20,279 nucleotides of DNA, taken from positions 1-20,279 of the forward strand of contig CAZLGM010000028.1 in assembly GCA_964558875.1 (NCBI GenBank), written 5' to 3'. The notes below the pieces were generated by a model, which saw only the letters and a list, made by a program, of their open reading frames with translations, was not told the DNA's origin and searched no databases. This document shows positions 8,107-15,849 of this stretch, one piece after another. This stretch comes from CAZLGM01 sp964558875. Its GTDB lineage: Bacteria > Desulfobacterota > Desulfobulbia > Desulfobulbales > Desulfocapsaceae. A program made the translations under genes and the position numbers. Within the stretch, counting starts at the first letter, position 1. Every line of letters begins with the position of its first letter.

Positions 8107-8640
8107 TTATGGAGGTATAATCTTCACCCGCACCTTGCGTCTGCCCCACTGCAAGGCTTCTTCATGGGACTTGAAATAAAGATCGATCCGGGTAGGTCCC
8201 TTAATAGCTCCGCCCCGATCCTCAACAACTCCCCAGCCGTATCCGGGGACGTACATCCGGGTACCGAATGGGTAGTACCTGGTGTCGGCGGCAATACTGC
8301 CGTCCTGGGGCAGGAGGAACCATGGGAACAGGACAAGACGGATTGGGATCATCCAGGGACGAAGAATGGAATCGACCGAGAGAAGACCGGGCTCAGGTTC
8401 TCGCGGTATGGTTCCGCTGGCTGTCTGTCCCGTGTAGGTATGGCCGGTTCTTCTACCCGCACTGACATAACGATTCCAGAAATCCAGTTTAAGGTATTTC
8501 CAGTTGCCCCGTTCCCATGAACAACATTGGGAACAACCGCAGTAAGCGGTGGCCTCCATCATTTTCCCAACCGGTTGCTTGGCACAGCCTAGCAGGAGGA
8601 AGCTGAAGCAGAGCAGAAGTAAGACTGTTTTTTTTCTCAT
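8107..8640 (-). CDS. 3D-domain lipoprotein (MltA/DPBB-type cell-wall protein)
   Basis: 177 residues from the chosen ATG at 8640. A longer frame opens with GTG at 8718 inside mutL, but the later ATG gives a textbook lipoprotein signal: MRKK, a hydrophobic core, then LLLGC with the lipidated Cys at 19. The upstream reading would bury this signal behind 26 residues. The mature part begins EATAYCGCSQCC. It ends in a 3D domain, named for three conserved aspartates: AADTRYYPFGTRMYVPGYGW, then VEDRGGAIKGPT and RIDLYF. This double-psi beta-barrel fold is the catalytic unit of MltA-like lytic transglycosylases. The family probably cleaves or binds peptidoglycan, here anchored to an envelope membrane. 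The chosen ATG has no strong Shine-Dalgarno, so coupling to mutL translation is possible. An extra hydrophobic stretch (ILRPWMIPIRLVLFPWFLL) interrupts the mature region. Confidence 0.88.
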   Translation of the reverse strand: MRKKTVLLLLCFSFLLLGCAKQPVGKMMEATAYCGCSQCCSWERGNWKYLKLDFWNRYVSAGRRTGHTYTGQTASGTIPREPEPGLLSVDSILRPWMIPIRLVLFPWFLLPQDGSIAADTRYYPFGTRMYVPGYGWGVVEDRGGAIKGPTRIDLYFKSHEEALQWGRRKVRVKIIPP

Positions 8641-8699
8641 AAAACGGACGAATATAATACAGAAATAGAAGAGCCTGTTTATGGTTTCAATGCCATCTG

Positions 8700-10589
8700 T
8701 TAAGTGCGGTGAAACCACTTCTTCACATCATTGCCTGAAAACCTCTTGATAACCGGTCTGCCGTGGGGACAGTGGGAAAAAAGATCAGCTTTAGCCATTT
8801 GGGCGAGCAAGGTCTCAACCTCTGCCTGTTCCAGCCGATCTCCCGATTTTACAGCCGCCTTGCAGGCCAGAGAGGTGAGCAGATCGTCCAAAGGATTTTT
8901 TAGGTCCTTCTGATCACTATCATCGCCGAATCGGCCTAAAATATCAAAAAAAAGTTCACTCGGGTCGCATTGGCCGACAAGGGCAGGAATAGCGGAGATG
9001 ATAAAGGAATTGCCGCCGAAATCCCTGAGCTGAAAACCAAGTTCCTCTATTCGTGCCAGGTTTTGTTCAACCAGCTGTGCCTGTTTCACTGATAATTCAA
9101 CAGTCACTGGGAAAAGAAGGGATTGGGCCGCGATCTTTCCGGTAAGATGCTGTTTTTTCAATTGCTCGAAAAGCAATCGTTCATGGGCGGCATGTTGATC
9201 GATGACCAGCAGGTCATCACCTGCCTGGCAGAAGATATACAGGTCTTTGAAGACACCAATAACACGCAAAAATTCTTGCGTTGATTGTTGGCTGTTTTCA
9301 ACAGGTTGATCAACCGTATAAGAGGTGGATTGTTCGCCGGTCACTGAAACCGGTTTCTCCTCTATATTGTTCTGAAACGCCCTCTCAAGAGGTACTGTTC
9401 TCTCATCTGTGTTTCCTGTTTGAAAAGCTTGTTGGTCTTCCTTCACAGTATGAGAAACTGAGGGAGGGATGAACCGGGTTTGTTGGACAGCAGGACGGGA
9501 AAACAGACGCTCTTGTGGTCTTTCTTTTTCAAGAGGGACCGGAGAGGAACCCTGGACATCGTGGGACCCGAATATCTGGTTCTGAATACGTTGCTGCCAT
9601 CTGTGCAAAGCTCTTTCAACAGTACGGCTGATTAACTGATGAATGTCGCGGCTGTTGTGGAAGCGCACCTCATGTTTAGCCGGATGGACATTGACATCAA
9701 CTTCCTCAGGCGGCAAGCGTAAATGTAGATAGCCGGCAGGGCTTTTTCCCTTCATCAGGAAACCGCGCAACCCGTCAGCCACCGCGTGGGTCATCAAACG
9801 GTCTTTCACAGCCCTGTTGTTAACAAACAGCCTCAGGTTCCGCCCTCCTGCCGGGCCTCTGTCGGGAGGGACCAGAAAGCCGCTGACCCACCGTTTTGGT
9901 TTTTTGTCATCTGCTTCTGATCCGATTTCCATCATCTCATCGTTATAGTTCAGAATCCGGACAAGCCGCTGTGACAGCGAGTAGTCCTTTTCCATATGGA
10001 GCACTTCACGGTTGTTGATACGCAGGATAAAGGTGGTGTCGATAGCGCCCAGGCTGTAATTTTTTACAATCTCTTCAATGTGACCAAGTTCCGTGCGGGC
10101 TGTGCGTAGAAATTTACGGCGGGCGGGTGTGTTGCCGAACAGGTTGCGGATTTCAACGGTTGTACCGAGACTGCACCCAGCCTGATGGGCTTTGACAAGT
10201 TTGCCGTAATGAACAATGGTCTGAAAACCGAGCTCTTCCCCGGCCTGCCGGGAAGTGACGCTCATCCGGGAAACCGAAGCGATAGATGGCAGCGCTTCTC
10301 CACGAAAACCAAGGCTCGCGATAGCGCCGAGATCGTCATCGCTTTTAATTTTAGAAGTCCCATGTCTCTCCAGACTCAACAGGACATCATCTTCATCCAT
10401 GCCTTCCCCGTTGTCGATGACCCGCATCAGTTTTGAGCCGTTTCCCTCGACATCGATTTCGATACGGTCGGCGCCGGCATCAAGACTGTTTTCGATCAGT
10501 TCCTTGATCACGGAAGCCGGGCGTTCGACAACTTCTCCGGCGGCAATTCGGTTGGCGATCTGTTCGGGCAGGATACGTATTTTGGACAT
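8700..10589 (-). CDS. mutL: DNA mismatch repair protein MutL (endonuclease type)
   Basis: 629 residues. MutL links MutS mismatch recognition to strand removal. The N-terminal GHKL ATPase motifs are all present: ELIENSLDAGA, DNGEGMDEDD, GFRGEALPSIASVS and GTTVEIRNLF, followed by NVHPAKHEVRF. A low-complexity linker covers ~345-445. The C-terminal dimerisation domain carries the metal-dependent nicking motif DQHA(x)2E(x)4E, read as DQHAAHERLLFE, together with SLACKAAVKSGD and CPHGRPV. This marks it as the latent-endonuclease MutL found in bacteria that lack MutH, unlike the E. coli protein. Start ATG at 10589 follows TAGGTT, a modest ribosome-binding site. It is first in the minus-strand run with the 3D lipoprotein and trmFO. 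Divergent from the PBP gene. Confidence 0.98.
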   Translation of the reverse strand: MSKIRILPEQIANRIAAGEVVERPASVIKELIENSLDAGADRIEIDVEGNGSKLMRVIDNGEGMDEDDVLLSLERHGTSKIKSDDDLGAIASLGFRGEALPSIASVSRMSVTSRQAGEELGFQTIVHYGKLVKAHQAGCSLGTTVEIRNLFGNTPARRKFLRTARTELGHIEEIVKNYSLGAIDTTFILRINNREVLHMEKDYSLSQRLVRILNYNDEMMEIGSEADDKKPKRWVSGFLVPPDRGPAGGRNLRLFVNNRAVKDRLMTHAVADGLRGFLMKGKSPAGYLHLRLPPEEVDVNVHPAKHEVRFHNSRDIHQLISRTVERALHRWQQRIQNQIFGSHDVQGSSPVPLEKERPQERLFSRPAVQQTRFIPPSVSHTVKEDQQAFQTGNTDERTVPLERAFQNNIEEKPVSVTGEQSTSYTVDQPVENSQQSTQEFLRVIGVFKDLYIFCQAGDDLLVIDQHAAHERLLFEQLKKQHLTGKIAAQSLLFPVTVELSVKQAQLVEQNLARIEELGFQLRDFGGNSFIISAIPALVGQCDPSELFFDILGRFGDDSDQKDLKNPLDDLLTSLACKAAVKSGDRLEQAEVETLLAQMAKADLFSHCPHGRPVIKRFSGNDVKKWFHRT

Positions 10590-10877
10590 AACCTATAAAA
10601 CTTGTTGGTGATATTCAGCAGGGGACAATCATCCGCCCCGATGTTGACGTGATATACTACCATTTTTCATTGCTGTTGGGAGTCTTTAGTTGAAAAAGAA
10701 TAGTTATTGCCCAAAAAATAAAGTAAAAACGGTTCATCGGTAAGTGTACTGTAACTTTCAGATTGCCACGGCCTGCGGCCTCGCAATGACGAGATCTACT
10801 ATCAGTCGTTGCGAGGCCGCAGGCCGTGGCAATCCCTTAGGAACGTCCAACTGCTGTTCCAATCCCATATTCAGCCT
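10590..10877. other. Divergent intergenic region between mutL and the PBP gene
   Basis: This 288-base stretch holds the start signals for mutL (minus strand) and presumably for the PBP gene (plus strand), plus the palindromic repeat at 10761-10834. The part at 10670-10740 is AT-rich (TTGAAAAAGAATAG, AAAAAATAAAG) and could carry a plus-strand promoter, but I see no convincing -35/-10 pair. No small gene is supported. Confidence 0.5.
10761..10834. repeat. Palindromic interspersed repeat with 30-bp arms
   Basis: The left arm 10761-10790 begins GATTGCCACGGCCTGCGGCC. The right arm 10805-10834 is its inverse complement with a single difference (GTCGTTGCG where GTCATTGCG would be exact), which still allows a G-U pair in RNA. 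The loop is 14 bases. From memory, GTCATTGCGAGG...GGCAATC ends typify a dispersed palindromic repeat common in deltaproteobacterial and some other genomes. It is much richer in GC than its AT-rich flank, consistent with insertion. It ends 43 bases before the chosen PBP start. Confidence 0.85.
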
Positions 10878-12761
10878 GTGGCAACGAAAACACCGAAAAA
10901 ACGAACAAGGTCGCCAGCAAGGAAAAAGAGAGCTCCACGCAGAAAACCGTTTAATCAAAAGCACATCATCGGTTTTCTCTTTGGTATCAGTCTGTTGCTC
11001 TCTCTTTTTCTCTTTGGCCTTTTTTATTCTCTTGCCGGGCTCAAAATACCGGATCTCCGTTCTGTCGCTTATTATCAGCCCCTGCAAACCACAACGATTT
11101 ACGATCGATACGGAGTGGTTGTTGACAGGATTTCCAGCGAAAATCGTACGGTCGTTCCACTCAGCGCCATGTCGCCGTTGCTGCCCAAAGCATTTGTGGC
11201 GGCAGAAGACAGCCGTTTTCACGATCATCCAGGATTGGATCTATTTTCCGTACTTCGGGCCGCAGTTATCAATGTTAAACGGGGGGGGAGGGCGCAGGGA
11301 GGATCGACCATTACCCAGCAGGTCGCCCGGTCGCTGCTGCTCACTCCGGAAAAATCGTATATCAGAAAATTCCGGGAGGCTATCCTGGCCTGGCGGATCG
11401 ATCAGCTGCTCACAAAGGATGAGATCCTCTATATTTATCTGAACCAGATCTATCTTGGCGAAGGCGCCTACGGGGTACAGGAGGCAGCCAGAGTCTATTT
11501 CAATAAATCAACTGACAAGTTGAATCTGGCAGAGTGCGCTATGCTGGCAGGCCTTCCCCAGGCTCCCAGCCGGTATTCTCCGTTGAAGAATTACAAAGCG
11601 GCCAAAAAGCGGCAATATTACGTACTCAACAGGATGAATGCCGAAAAGATGATCACTAAAAAACAGGCCAATCACGCGTTTCAAAAGAGATTGGCTTTTC
11701 ACAAACCGCCGCTGAATAAAAACAGTGAGAACGGTTATTTTTTACGGATCGTAAAAAAGCGAGCGGAAAAAATTCTCAATGTCCCCCTTGCCCGAGCCGG
11801 TGTGCGAATCTACACAACCCTGGATTCCACCATGCAGCGTCGAGCGGTTGGCAGTCTGAGAAAAGGGGTAAAGCAGTCTTTCAACCGGCAGCCAAAGACA
11901 GGCAAGAAGCGGATTGTGCCTCAAGGCGCTCTTGTTTCGATTGACATTTGCAGCGGCAAGGTCAGAGCCCTGGTCGGCGGAGTTGACTGGGCGATCACTC
12001 CCTATGACCGGGCAACCAGCGCGCGCAGACCGGCCGGTTCAGTTTTCAAACCTTTACTCTATTCTGCTGCCCTGGAAAAGGGTATGAGTCCAAAGAGCAC
12101 TGTTCTGGACGGCCCCCTTGCACTCAAGCGTTCCGGTTCCGAGATTTGGCGGCCTAAGAACTTTTCCGGAAGATTCCATGGTCAAGTCACATTGAGTGAG
12201 GCCCTGGTTCACTCCTATAACAGTGCGGCAATCAGACTTCTGCAAAAGACAGGTGTCGACTCTGTACATAGGATTGCCTCAGCCTCCGGGGTAAGCAGCA
12301 AAATGACGACAGACCTCTCACTTGCACTGGGAGCAGTTGATGTATCACTTCTGGAAATGACAGCCGCCTACACACCTTTTGGCTGCTCGGGTTATTATAG
12401 ACCTCCTGTCTTTATTGAGAAGATAACTGAGATGAGTGGGGAGACTATTTATCAACCCGGCTTGAAAAAGAAACCGGTATTGACCCCAAAGACGGCCAAA
12501 GCCATGAAAAATATGCTTGGTTCCGTTGTTTCTATGGGAACGGGAAGAAGGGCGTCAGGGCTGCCAGTCTGGAGCGGTGGTAAAACAGGAACATCCAACG
12601 ATAATCGAGATGCCTGGTTTATCGGGTTTACCAATAAGATGCTGACCGGTGTCTGGGTCGGCCATGATGATAACCGGAGTCTCGGAAGAGGTGAAAACGG
12701 AGGCCGAACGGCTGCGCCTATCTGGTTGGAATTTATGAAGCAGGCAAATGGAGTTAGATAA
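10878..12761 (+). CDS. Class A penicillin-binding protein (PBP1A family)
   Basis: About 627 residues from GTG at 10878. It is a bifunctional peptidoglycan synthase: glycan polymerisation and peptide crosslinking. A very basic cytoplasmic tail (KTPKKRTRSPARKKRAPRRK) precedes one membrane anchor (IIGFLFGISLLLSLFLFGLF). The GT51 domain shows EDSRFHDHPG, GGSTITQQVAR, KFREAILAW and YLNQIYLGEGAYGV. The transpeptidase domain shows GSVFKP (catalytic Ser), SYNSAA (SxN) and KTGTS. It is shorter than E. coli PBP1A (~850), with little room for an OB insert. The frame also runs upstream to a TTG at 10809 inside the palindromic repeat, which I reject as start. No in-frame ATG exists upstream of the anchor, and the GTG has no clear Shine-Dalgarno, so the exact N-terminus is uncertain. 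Confidence 0.93.
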   Translation: MATKTPKKRTRSPARKKRAPRRKPFNQKHIIGFLFGISLLLSLFLFGLFYSLAGLKIPDLRSVAYYQPLQTTTIYDRYGVVVDRISSENRTVVPLSAMSPLLPKAFVAAEDSRFHDHPGLDLFSVLRAAVINVKRGGRAQGGSTITQQVARSLLLTPEKSYIRKFREAILAWRIDQLLTKDEILYIYLNQIYLGEGAYGVQEAARVYFNKSTDKLNLAECAMLAGLPQAPSRYSPLKNYKAAKKRQYYVLNRMNAEKMITKKQANHAFQKRLAFHKPPLNKNSENGYFLRIVKKRAEKILNVPLARAGVRIYTTLDSTMQRRAVGSLRKGVKQSFNRQPKTGKKRIVPQGALVSIDICSGKVRALVGGVDWAITPYDRATSARRPAGSVFKPLLYSAALEKGMSPKSTVLDGPLALKRSGSEIWRPKNFSGRFHGQVTLSEALVHSYNSAAIRLLQKTGVDSVHRIASASGVSSKMTTDLSLALGAVDVSLLEMTAAYTPFGCSGYYRPPVFIEKITEMSGETIYQPGLKKKPVLTPKTAKAMKNMLGSVVSMGTGRRASGLPVWSGGKTGTSNDNRDAWFIGFTNKMLTGVWVGHDDNRSLGRGENGGRTAAPIWLEFMKQANGVR

Positions 12762-12779
12762 ATTGCAGCAAATTTACTC

Positions 12780-12821
12780 TTTCAAGAGCACTGAACCCTT
12801 GTGTGTTCAGTGCTCTTGAAA
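12780..12821. terminator. Strong hairpin after the PBP gene, no U-tract
   Basis: A perfect 17-bp stem (12780-12796, core AAGAGCACTGAAC, against 12805-12821) has an 8-base loop and starts 18 bases after the PBP stop. It lies between a plus-strand and a minus-strand gene end, so it may serve both directions. Neither strand carries a clear run of T after the stem (plus side continues ATATAAAAGG). It may be an intrinsic terminator of weak form, an RNA 3'-end stabiliser, or a Rho-associated hairpin. Confidence 0.6.
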
Positions 12822-12979
12822 ATATAAAAGGATATGCTCCTTCTAAATCAGCAGGCTTGCTAAACAAATAGATCATGGAGGCCAATTGCTTTATTAAGCC
12901 TCCCCGAGATTGCCAGTTCTTATCTTTCATTGAGAAACCTAAAAACAACAACTCGTTTGCTCTTGGCATTACTGTTCTT
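12822..12979. other. Intergenic region between convergent genes, no gene supported
   Basis: About 160 bases between the hairpin and the radical SAM stop. The only structure seen is a weak 6-bp stem, GGAGGC at 12877-12882 with GCCTCC at 12898-12903 around an AT-rich loop, possibly part of a minus-strand 3' end. A 71-residue minus-strand frame crosses this region and the terminator hairpin but shows no protein-like features. Confidence 0.4.
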
Positions 12980-13861
12980 TTACCATGGTGAAGTCAGAAG
13001 CACATCCTGACTTGTAACCGGATGATGGGTGATAGTATGTTCAATCTTCTCAAGAAAAGACTCCTTATGTGATGGCAATATTCCCCTTAAGGTCTCAATA
13101 TTATTGCCGTGATCTCCCCAGTACATCATGTTGAAATCTTCAAGGTTCTCCAGTAAATATTTCTCCTCCTCAAGGATCTGCAGCGGCGTTGCCTGAATGA
13201 ATTCTCCTGTTTCAACCTGCTTGGCCAGTACGGTCCCCGGTTGGATCGTCAGTGCCATGGGTGCCAGTTCTTCGGGCTGCAGAATGTTGAGTAGCTTTGT
13301 GGTTTCCACAATATGCTTTCTGGAACGTTCCTTACCGGCAATACCGAAAATAATAGAGATGAGCACTTCGATACCGGCTGCTTTGGCATGGGTCATGCCC
13401 TCTTTGGCCTGCTCAGGAGTCAGCCCCTTTTTGATCAGCTCTAATGTCTCAACATTGCCGGACTCAAGACCTGTATACACCTTGGTCAATCCCGCTTCTT
13501 TCAGTTGTTTAAGCTCCTCAACGGATTTGCGCCTGAGGTCATTCAATCCTGCATAGAGGGAAATTTTTGAACACTCAGGAAAGGTTGAGGTGATTTTTTC
13601 AAGAATTTTCAGAAGAAATTCGGTTTTCAGGGCCAGTACGTTTCCGTCAACGAGAAAGATTGACCCGACCCGGGGGTAAATTTGTCCTGCCTCCACGATA
13701 TCCTTAAAAATCTCATCGATGTCTCTGATACGAAATCTTTTTTCGCGGAACATGTCGCAGAATGTGCACTTGTTGTGGGTACACCCTAAAGTTGTTTGTA
13801 TCAGCAAACTGTCGGCCTCAATCCAGGGCCGGTATATTTTTCCTTCATATCGCATTTCCAT
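12980..13861 (-). CDS. Radical SAM protein with CX4CX2C cluster motif
   Basis: 293 residues. The cluster motif is GCTHNKCTFCDMF: four residues between the first two cysteines rather than the usual three. This spacing recurs in a subgroup of Elp3/HemN-like radical SAM proteins (GC-x4-C-x-FC-x-MY/F). Further core-fold landmarks are VDGNVLAL, SLYAGLND, VYTGLESGN and IIFGIAGKERSR. Such proteins cleave S-adenosylmethionine with a [4Fe-4S] cluster to start radical chemistry; the substrate here is unknown. No Cys-rich SPASM or B12-binding extension is seen. ATG at 13861 lies 11 bases after the SDR stop, so it is almost certainly co-transcribed with the SDR and MDR genes. Oxygen-sensitive cluster chemistry fits an anaerobe. 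It may be an unrelated passenger in this redox operon. Confidence 0.88.
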   Translation of the reverse strand: MEMRYEGKIYRPWIEADSLLIQTTLGCTHNKCTFCDMFREKRFRIRDIDEIFKDIVEAGQIYPRVGSIFLVDGNVLALKTEFLLKILEKITSTFPECSKISLYAGLNDLRRKSVEELKQLKEAGLTKVYTGLESGNVETLELIKKGLTPEQAKEGMTHAKAAGIEVLISIIFGIAGKERSRKHIVETTKLLNILQPEELAPMALTIQPGTVLAKQVETGEFIQATPLQILEEEKYLLENLEDFNMMYWGDHGNNIETLRGILPSHKESFLEKIEHTITHHPVTSQDVLLTSPW

Positions 13862-13872
13862 ATCCTTAATTG

Positions 13873-14685
13873 TTATGGTTTTATTTCTGCCAAAACAGCC
13901 TCAATGGCATACATGATCTCAGCACATTTTTTGGGATCGAGTGCATCGGGATGGGGTGAGGTAAACTGGCCATAGTCGTTGTCAAAATATTGGCCGGAAG
14001 CAGTCTCAAATTCATCATCCATAGCCAGTCGCGTAAGTATTTTCGCACCGATGCCAATATTTTTGCCGGCCACTCCGAAGCCCTGTTTCACCATTTTAGT
14101 ACCGAGCATTGATCCTGGATTTACAGCAATAAAAGTCGGACCGTCATTTCCCAATGAGAGTGCCATAGTACGAGACCACATTGTCAACGCCAATTTGCTC
14201 TGTGCATATATCTCTAGATCGTCGAACAACCTGACCCGTCCAGCCAGCGCTTCCGGATCAACCGTTGATTGGGCTGCAGAGGAAAGACTGATCACTCGCC
14301 CTGAAGTATCAAACAATGGCAGAAGCCGTTTTGTCAGCAGATAGGGGGCTATGGCATTAACAGCAAACCTTGCATCCAGTCCATCCCGTGTTATGGGATC
14401 AGGTACCTTATAGACACCGGCATTATTAATCAGCACGTCAAGTTCAGAGTGGCTATCTGCAACAGCTTTTGTCAGTTCCTCCACATCGACCATGTTCGAC
14501 AGATCTGACAGGTAGCTTTCAATCTGGCCCTCTCTTGATGAAGCGGAGAGTTTTTTGGTCACGTTTTCCAGCTTTTCACGGCTACGACCATGCAGCAAGA
14601 TATTATGTCCCTGTGAGACCAGCATTCTGGCTGTTTCCAGGCCGATTCCATCTGTTGCTCCGGTAATAAGAATTGTTTTCTGCAT
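13873..14685 (-). CDS. Short-chain dehydrogenase/reductase (SDR)
   Basis: 270 residues, a single Rossmann domain. Motifs in order: nucleotide-binding TGATDGIG (residues 9-16), an HGRSREK segment whose Arg is typical of NADP(H) preference, NNAG at 87-90, the catalytic Ser in VISLSSAA (about S136), and YxxxK as YAQSK with Y160 and K164. The NPGSMLGTKM block after the active site resembles retinol-dehydrogenase/WWOX-like SDRs. The reaction is NAD(P)-linked oxidation or reduction of a carbonyl or alcohol; the substrate is unknown. It sits between the MDR gene (26 bases upstream) and the radical SAM gene (11 bases downstream) in a minus-strand operon facing a LysR gene. Confidence 0.93.
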   Translation of the reverse strand: MQKTILITGATDGIGLETARMLVSQGHNILLHGRSREKLENVTKKLSASSREGQIESYLSDLSNMVDVEELTKAVADSHSELDVLINNAGVYKVPDPITRDGLDARFAVNAIAPYLLTKRLLPLFDTSGRVISLSSAAQSTVDPEALAGRVRLFDDLEIYAQSKLALTMWSRTMALSLGNDGPTFIAVNPGSMLGTKMVKQGFGVAGKNIGIGAKILTRLAMDDEFETASGQYFDNDYGQFTSPHPDALDPKKCAEIMYAIEAVLAEIKP

Positions 14686-14711
14686 AGTTTAATCCTATTG
14701 ATTAAAGCGGG

Positions 14712-15713
14712 TTACAAGGCAAGAACCTGTTTGCCCATCATTGTGCCACTTTCCTGCTTGATGTGCATAGTCTGAATATTTTCAGGGGTCAGGCCGGTAA
14801 AAGTTTGTTGTCGTGTAGTAACGAGTATGCCTTTATTCAGTAGCATGGCAACTGTTGAGAGCAATTTCCCCTGCTCAGACATGTCATCCGTTGTAAACAT
14901 TGACCTAGTGTACATAAATTCCCAGGAAAGGGTGACGCTTTTCATTTTTAATGCTGTGATATCTATTTCTCCTTCCGGGTCATCAATAATAACGATATGT
15001 CCCTGAGGCCGTATACATTCTGCCATCGCCTGCCAGTGTTTCTCCATTTGCGTGGTACAAAAGATGGCGTCAACCGACTCCGCTCCTGTTGCCTCAAGTT
15101 CATCATAAAGGTTATTTCTGTGGTTCAAGATAGTGTCGGCTCCCAACTGCCGGCACCAGTCAACTGTTTCCGTCCTGGAAGCGGTAGCATACACTTTCAA
15201 TCCGGCCCATCGAGCCAGTTGTGTTGCAATTGAACCAACTCCTCCTGCTCCGCCAATTATCAGAACAGATTTGCCTTTGTTGCCATTTGCTTCAGGAATA
15301 AAACCCAAACGATCAAACAAGCCTTCCCAGGCAGTTATTGACGTCAAAGGCATTGCGGCAGAATCTTCAGGTGAGAGGTTCTGTGGAGCTAACGCGGCTA
15401 TCCTGTAATCGACCAATTGATATTCACTGTTACAGCCAGGCTTGGTTATGTCGCCGGCGTAAAAGACCGCATCTCCTGTTTTGAACCCGGTCACGTTATC
15501 GCCGATTTTTTCAACAATCCCATAAGCATCCCAGCCAAGCACAGCATCATTTTCGAACAGCTTACGGACCTTTGTATCGACAGGATTCATTCCTATGGCA
15601 ATAATACGAACCAGAAGATCCTTTGCTTGAGGCTCAGGTATCGGCTGTTCTTGTATAATAAAAGCACCGGTATCTTGAGCTTCGCTTCCGCTTTTTGCAA
15701 TTATTGCTTTCAT
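14712..15713 (-). CDS. Zinc-type alcohol dehydrogenase / quinone oxidoreductase family (MDR)
   Basis: 333 residues from ATG at 15713. A longer frame begins at a TTG (15749), but GGAGAG sits about 4 bases before this ATG and the family sequence begins at MKAIIAK, so the shorter form is preferred. The GroES-like N-domain reads IAIGMNPVDTKVR and GWDAYGIVEKIGDNVTGFKTGDAVFYAG. The Rossmann domain has VLIIGGAGGVGSIATQLARWAG. The expected catalytic-zinc ligands are absent (WDAYG in place of GHE), as in NADPH:quinone oxidoreductases; the layout matches the zinc-binding alcohol dehydrogenase subfamily of MDRs near TIGR02817. It probably reduces quinones or activated alkenes with NADPH. It is the first gene of the minus-strand operon, divergent from the LysR gene, which is its likely regulator. 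Confidence 0.92.
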   Translation of the reverse strand: MKAIIAKSGSEAQDTGAFIIQEQPIPEPQAKDLLVRIIAIGMNPVDTKVRKLFENDAVLGWDAYGIVEKIGDNVTGFKTGDAVFYAGDITKPGCNSEYQLVDYRIAALAPQNLSPEDSAAMPLTSITAWEGLFDRLGFIPEANGNKGKSVLIIGGAGGVGSIATQLARWAGLKVYATASRTETVDWCRQLGADTILNHRNNLYDELEATGAESVDAIFCTTQMEKHWQAMAECIRPQGHIVIIDDPEGEIDITALKMKSVTLSWEFMYTRSMFTTDDMSEQGKLLSTVAMLLNKGILVTTRQQTFTGLTPENIQTMHIKQESGTMMGKQVLAL

Positions 15714-15786
15714 GTGACTCTCCATTGTTAAATCCATGTATTTACTCAAATGGTCATTTAGTCTGACTTGTCTTCAGTCTGCCTGT

Positions 15787-15814
15787 ACTATATGACGAAC
15801 CAAGCATAATGCAA
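15787..15814 (-). promoter_or_regulatory. Candidate promoter of the MDR-SDR-radical SAM operon
   Basis: On the minus strand, TTGCAT (15814-15809) is followed after 16 bases by TATAGT (15792-15787). The -10 matches the sigma-70 consensus at 5 of 6 positions and the -35 at 3 of 6. The predicted transcript would start about 65 bases before the MDR ATG. The weak -35 fits activation by a LysR-type protein bound just upstream. Prediction only. Confidence 0.35.
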
Positions 15815-15824
15815 ATTAATAGTT

Positions 15825-15841
15825 GTCATGCATGGGATGAC
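15825..15841. promoter_or_regulatory. Candidate LysR-type operator
   Basis: GTCAT-N7-ATGAC is an interrupted dyad directly upstream of the LysR coding region and of the candidate -35 box of the divergent operon. LysR regulators usually bind such dyads between themselves and a divergent target. The site overlaps the region expected for the LysR gene's own start signals, which would allow autorepression. Based only on position and symmetry. Confidence 0.35.
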
Positions 15842-15849
15842 TGATTATC

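Noticed and set aside
8641..8718. N-terminal extension of the 3D lipoprotein from GTG 8718
   Set aside because: It overlaps the mutL end and would hide a clean lipoprotein signal that begins at ATG 8640.
10809..10877. N-terminal extension of the PBP from TTG 10809
   Set aside because: The extra residues are encoded by the right arm of a palindromic repeat and its flank, so they are not expected to be PBP sequence.
10744..11442. 232-residue plus-strand ORF overlapping the PBP gene
   Set aside because: Out of frame with the clear GT51 motifs of the PBP and low complexity; it is a shadow of the real gene.
12754..12969. 71-residue minus-strand ORF between PBP and radical SAM genes
   Set aside because: It runs through a perfect 17-bp terminator-like hairpin and overlaps the PBP 3' end; its composition is not protein-like.
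15714..15749. N-terminal extension of the MDR from TTG 15749
   Set aside because: The Shine-Dalgarno GGAGAG and the family N-terminus both point to the ATG at 15713.
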